A stretch of 64,000 nt of DNA from Lepidonotus clava. Its lineage: Eukaryota > Annelida > Polychaeta > Phyllodocida > Polynoidae. Under the pieces are notes generated by a model. That model had not been told where the DNA came from, ran no database searches, and was given only the letters and a program-made list of their open reading frames with translations. The stretch's first letter is position 1, and every line of letters begins with the position of its first letter. This document shows, piece after piece, positions 60,060 to 64,000 of the stretch. A program made the translations under genes and the position numbers. The stretch covers positions 14,358,152 through 14,422,151 of the forward strand of contig OW387150.1 in the NCBI GenBank assembly GCA_936440205.1, in the 5' to 3' direction.

Positions 60060-61038
60060 GTGGGGTCTGTTAAGGTCATTTTTTTGAGAAATCGTTACGC
60101 GGTGGATAAAAGCACCAAATTTGGTATGAGGCACCTCTGAGGCATAACTATCAAATCTGGAAGGGGAGCCATGTTAAAATATCAATAGGACGGATGTGGG
60201 GGCCCAAAAACCAATATGGCCGACTTTTACTATAAAAATTCTTATATCTCAGCTTCTAAAAAGACTAAAGAGACATGGTTGGTGTCAAAATTGAGGGATT
60301 ATGGGTCAGGGAATTCAATGATTTATGTTTCAAGTCAATGCGGAAATCAAAAATCCAAGATGGCTGACCAATTTTGAGAAATATTATGATTTTTAGCTAC
60401 AAAGGCATAAGGCCAGGGGAAATGGTTCCAATATCAGTTCTTAATAGCCTAGAGGGCTCAATAAATATGATATTCATCCAATACAATATCATAAATTTCA
60501 AAATGGCTGAATTCATTAGCATGATACCTTTGATAATGACTGCTGGATTCCAAAATAACTCAAAAGAAAGGATATAGACTTTACTCTTTTGCCACAAGAT
60601 GTCTTGATTTCATTTGGTATGATGATCCCCGGGGACCCCTTCATTGAATTTAAAAGGGGAGCCACCTTGAAATATCAATACAACCTGGACGGGGGCCAAA
60701 AATCCAATATGGCTGACTTTTTTTAATTAATCATATATCTCAGCTTCTGAAATGCCTAGAAACACATTGCTATTGTCTAAATTGGTAGATTATAGGACAG
60801 GGAAGTCAATTATTTACCTTTCAAATCAATACAATAGGTCTAATCGAAGCTAGCCAAAAGTTTTGGTTAAATACCTTAAATTTCAAATGCTAAAAACATA
60901 CAAAATTTGTCAAAATTTCATTTTGGTATTTCAAGATGGCTCCCCTTCTAGATTCAATAGTTATGCCTCAGAGGTGCCTCATGCAAAATTTGGTGCTTTT
61001 ATCCGCCGCATAACGAAAATGTTGTCAACAGACCCCAC
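60060..61038. mobile_element. 979-bp TA-flanked MITE with long inverted repeats
   Basis: TA on both sides (60058-60059 and 61039-61040). The ends GTGGGGTCTGTT and AACAGACCCCAC begin inverted repeats of about 120 bp, which include GATAAAAGCACCAAAT and GAGGCACCTCTGAGGCATAAC in both arms. The interior contains a duplicated block (about 60170-60360 and 60650-60840), each with AATATGGC and TATATCTCAGCTTCT. No transposase frame. The TA duplication suggests Tc1/mariner mobilisation. Confidence 0.75.
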
Positions 61039-61040
61039 TA

Positions 61041-61799
61041 TGAAGGAAAAAGCCTAGAACTTTACGTGTGGCTATGTCAGTATAGGCTATAAAAGCCCCA
61101 TCCTTTGTGTCCCCAGTATAACTACCGGGGGTGGGGCAGTGTGTATCACCTTACGGATAACACACCCTTCAAGGTCAATTGATTTCAAAAAACGTAGGAG
61201 GAGAGGGCAAGTGTGAATGGCTACATAGACCAATTTGGAGCAGCAAATGACCTTCCTGGGGTTTAGCACTAATGATAGCAATACTGAAGATGTGGGTATT
61301 ATTTCACGGTGAAAATAATATTCATACGTGCAAAGCAGTTGTTAATGCTATCCCAAAATGAACATATCATTATGGAAATAGGATATCACTTAGCTTCCCT
61401 TGCACTTATAAATACGCTTTATTTGTACATCAAGACATCATGGACATGTAGTACTATACCGTATTTAACCTCTTTATATACATTAAATTCGGCAGGTATA
61501 ATACATGATTTAGAATGTTTCGTTCCTTCGGGGAGTTACAATCAATCAATATTTCTATCTCAATCTAACATCAATCCCCTTACCCCCAAGCCAGTGGTCA
61601 ATGACTTTCCCCCAAAAATGTCATGACCTCAGGAATTAACCCATCTTTGGTGAATGGGAAAAATCGTTAAAAGATTTAATTGGTCTCAGAGGAGTCCAGA
61701 AACCTATAGTTACTTTCAGCACCCCCTCCTACTGTAAAGCCCTGCCTCCCCCCACTGGCCTATAGTTAAATACCTCTCCCCCGTCACTTAGGGAATCTC
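61041..61799. other. Non-coding, nothing recognised
   Basis: No gene or repeat recognised. Confidence 0.45.
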
Positions 61800-62880
61800 T
61801 AAGGCGTCGGCGGCTCCATGCTGGTAGTATTATATTGAGTCGGACGTCAGCGTGAGTGGAATTAGCCTTTAGAGACGCCTCCTCTCTATTCACCTCTCTC
61901 AGACGTGTCTTACGTCAAGCCTAAAGGCCCCAGACCCCCGCCTGACCTGAGGGCATTGAGACTGCCCCACGCGCCTGTGCACTGCCCACTTCCGGCGTCG
62001 CGTTAAAACGTCTCCGAGCGCGACGTCGGGCGACTGGACGCCGACCCTCAATGGATGACAAATGTAAATCAGGCCGGCTGAATGCCGATCAGCGATGTCC
62101 ATTTCAGGCCGGGAAATGAACACACGCCGCGCACCAGCTCACCGGAAGCATGATATGAGCGCCGCCTGTCGGCTATAGAGGGCGCGGCGGGCAGTGGCCT
62201 TCCGTCGGCGCGGCGTTTAGCGGCCAGTGACAGCGCCCAAAGCGACACGGGCTTAGCGTCGGGCCGGTTAAATCACCCGGCAATAAAGGCTTTTCAATCA
62301 TTGCCCCCTCCCTTCCTCCCGCACTAGGGCGGCGCTGCTCCATAACGCCAAGCAGTATGAGGCAGCGCCGCTCTAGCGGTGAGCGGGTCGGCGAAATGAA
62401 GTCGGCGTAATCCGGTATTGAGAAACCCCCGACGCGCGCGCTGCTAAGCCGAATTTACGAGTCTTTGATTTGCTTAAGAACTTATCGACGGGCCGAGGCG
62501 TGATTTTGGATGCTCGCCGATAAATTACGCCGGCCGCAGCGACACAAAAGGCGGGCCTCCAGGCGCGGACAGCGTGTCGCGACCACGTCGTGCGACGGGC
62601 GATAGCGCCGCGCCGCGCTCATCAATCGGCCATTTGTCAGCTGAGACGCCGACGCCGGGAGGGGCCGACGCGCGTTATCTCCAGGGCGCGGGGCCGACGC
62701 TAATTGGCGTCGGACGGCGGCGACCAGGCGACACGCGGCCGGCGCTGATTAGGGGACAGTCCCGCGCTAGGCTACATCCGTTTTTGTGTATAGTTAAAAG
62801 CAGGGGTTTGTCCGGAGTTCGGCTGGAGCCGCGATGATTGGGATGACTGTGGATAGGGACTATTAATTAGCGTTAATATA
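61800..62880. promoter_or_regulatory. CpG-rich block downstream of engrailed exon 1
   Basis: CpG-dense sequence like that at 42.8-44.2 kb, again with TGTCCATTTCAG (62096-62107) and CAATCATTG-type motifs (about 62297). No protein-like frame. Probably regulatory, within the engrailed intron or beyond its 3' end. Confidence 0.4.
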
Positions 62881-63560
62881 GGTCACCGCGTGGGCGGATT
62901 TTGGTCTATCACATTAACTTAAAGCTTTATAAAAAGATACTGCTTCCAGTAGACGTTTTTGTTATAAACTTAATTTCCATCGACTTTTCCTTGATAACCA
63001 TATTGCATGGTTTTGGGGGGTGAAATTGACTTTACTGATCACCTCAATAAAACTCTTCATTTGCATACACGCAATGCTAATTCCTAGTTACTGAGGAATT
63101 GCATGAAGAAAAAAACAAACAGCATATCTTGCTCTTATAATACTCACGATGTGTCGCCAATAATGAGACATATCCACATCAGTCTTAGCTATCATATGAT
63201 TATAAAAGAATTTTGATTGCTTTGCATAAACCACCTCTAAGTGCTTGAAACCCTTTGAAATATGATGCAGCCACGGTTTACCAAAATTATATTGAAGATT
63301 CCCAATAATATGAATTGTATATTAGGTCCTATCCAATTGGAACGGTCGACAACCCTCCCCCCAACCAAAAGGGAGGGATCAGGACCTCCTGGACACCCCA
63401 TCCCACCCCCACTGCCCCCTGCAGTCCCCCCCCCCCCCATTCTCCAGCCACATCTCTCCATGACCACCAATCCCTCCAGTAACCTCCTCCAGCAGGAGGA
63501 CCATCAGGCCCTGGAGGAGGCGCGGAGACCTCGACGGTTACCATGACTCCGCCGACAATG
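62881..63560. other. Non-coding; C-rich low complexity
   Basis: 63340-63540 is C-rich low-complexity sequence whose open frames are compositional. The rest is AT-rich without features. Confidence 0.4.
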
Positions 63561-64000
63561 CCCCCTTTTTACGCCCCACTTCCGCTCAACTATTTTGTCA
63601 TCGCGCAGCGTATTGAGCAGTCAGCGCCCCCGCCGGAGAAGTAATGAAGTATTTGTCAGCCGGGAGATTTTTACTATTAATTCGCCGCGCCGTAAATATG
63701 GAACAGCGCCGCGCGCCGCCCAGCGACCGCCTGGCGACGGGCGAGCGACGCGCGATATCCAGGGAGCAGGCATTTTAATTAAACGGCGTCGAGTCTCGCG
63801 GCGGCGAGAATTAGCCGGCGGCGACGGGCCGGAAGTTTTATCTTCGCGGCTCTAACGTTTTCATCCGGTTGTTGTCTGGGTCTGTGTGGTAATTTGCGGA
63901 ATCAATTAAAGAGGCGGGGACAGCGCGTTAGGGGGTGCGGGCCGGCGGCGGATACGGCGAGTGACGGCGGTATGCGGCGATTGGAGCCCGACGCCGCGCC
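63561..64000. promoter_or_regulatory. CpG-rich block at the window end
   Basis: CpG-dense, similar in texture to 61.8-62.9 kb. No coding resemblance; continues past the window. Confidence 0.35.

Noticed and set aside
54579-64000. engrailed homeobox exon
   Set aside because: Looked for the homeodomain on the + strand after the donor; none found, so it lies outside the window.

Overview
This is a piece of nuclear DNA from an invertebrate animal. The best taxonomic anchor is the first coding exon of an engrailed-class homeobox gene (53051-54578, + strand). It has an EH1 repressor motif, His/Ser/Pro-rich low complexity and the EH2 motif, and then a consensus splice donor. The homeobox exon is not in the window. 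The motif set fits a bilaterian invertebrate; a spiralian such as a mollusc is my guess, not a demonstration. CpG-rich, probably regulatory blocks flank engrailed (42.8-44.2, 61.8-62.9 and 63.6-64.0 kb). The rest is introns, intergenic DNA, minisatellites and transposable elements.

The main object is one very large DNA transposon, 17533-41423 (about 23.9 kb). It has 361-bp terminal inverted repeats about 98% identical by hand count and a 3-bp target duplication (CAC). It carries a spliced CACTA/EnSpm (tnp2-type) transposase gene and a spliced second gene of the kind I recall travelling with animal EnSpm transposases. Its unexpected cargo is a baculovirus-F/errantivirus-like fusion envelope gene, two opposite-strand genes for small single-pass membrane proteins with matching layouts, and a five-exon PHD-finger gene. 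All six genes look whole. The order is envelope> <membrane A, tnpA-like> <membrane B, transposase> PHD>, so convergent pairs alternate with divergent control regions. Several genes have a TATA box 30-110 bp upstream of the start codon, and the envelope and transposase promoters share a 13-bp motif. I know of no described CACTA/EnSpm element carrying a viral envelope module, so this is the best candidate for a new system. It is described here as a genomic fossil.

Layout: 173-3841 is a non-autonomous LTR element with apparently identical 393-bp LTRs and a TGTGACA-rich minisatellite inside. 3.8-17.5 kb is mostly non-coding, with one MITE, a long purine tract, two degenerate minisatellites and a candidate promoter. 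17.5-41.4 kb is the giant element, including a ~2.6-kb block bracketed by a duplicated subterminal segment and two related SINE copies. 41.4-52.4 kb is the region upstream of engrailed: CpG-rich blocks, a TAATTA palindrome, candidate promoters, a piggyBac-like MITE and tandem repeats. 52.4-54.6 kb is the engrailed promoter, 5' UTR and exon 1. 54.6-64 kb is its intron or downstream DNA, with a 979-bp TA-flanked MITE and GC-rich blocks. Homology statements rest on recognition by eye; no search was run.
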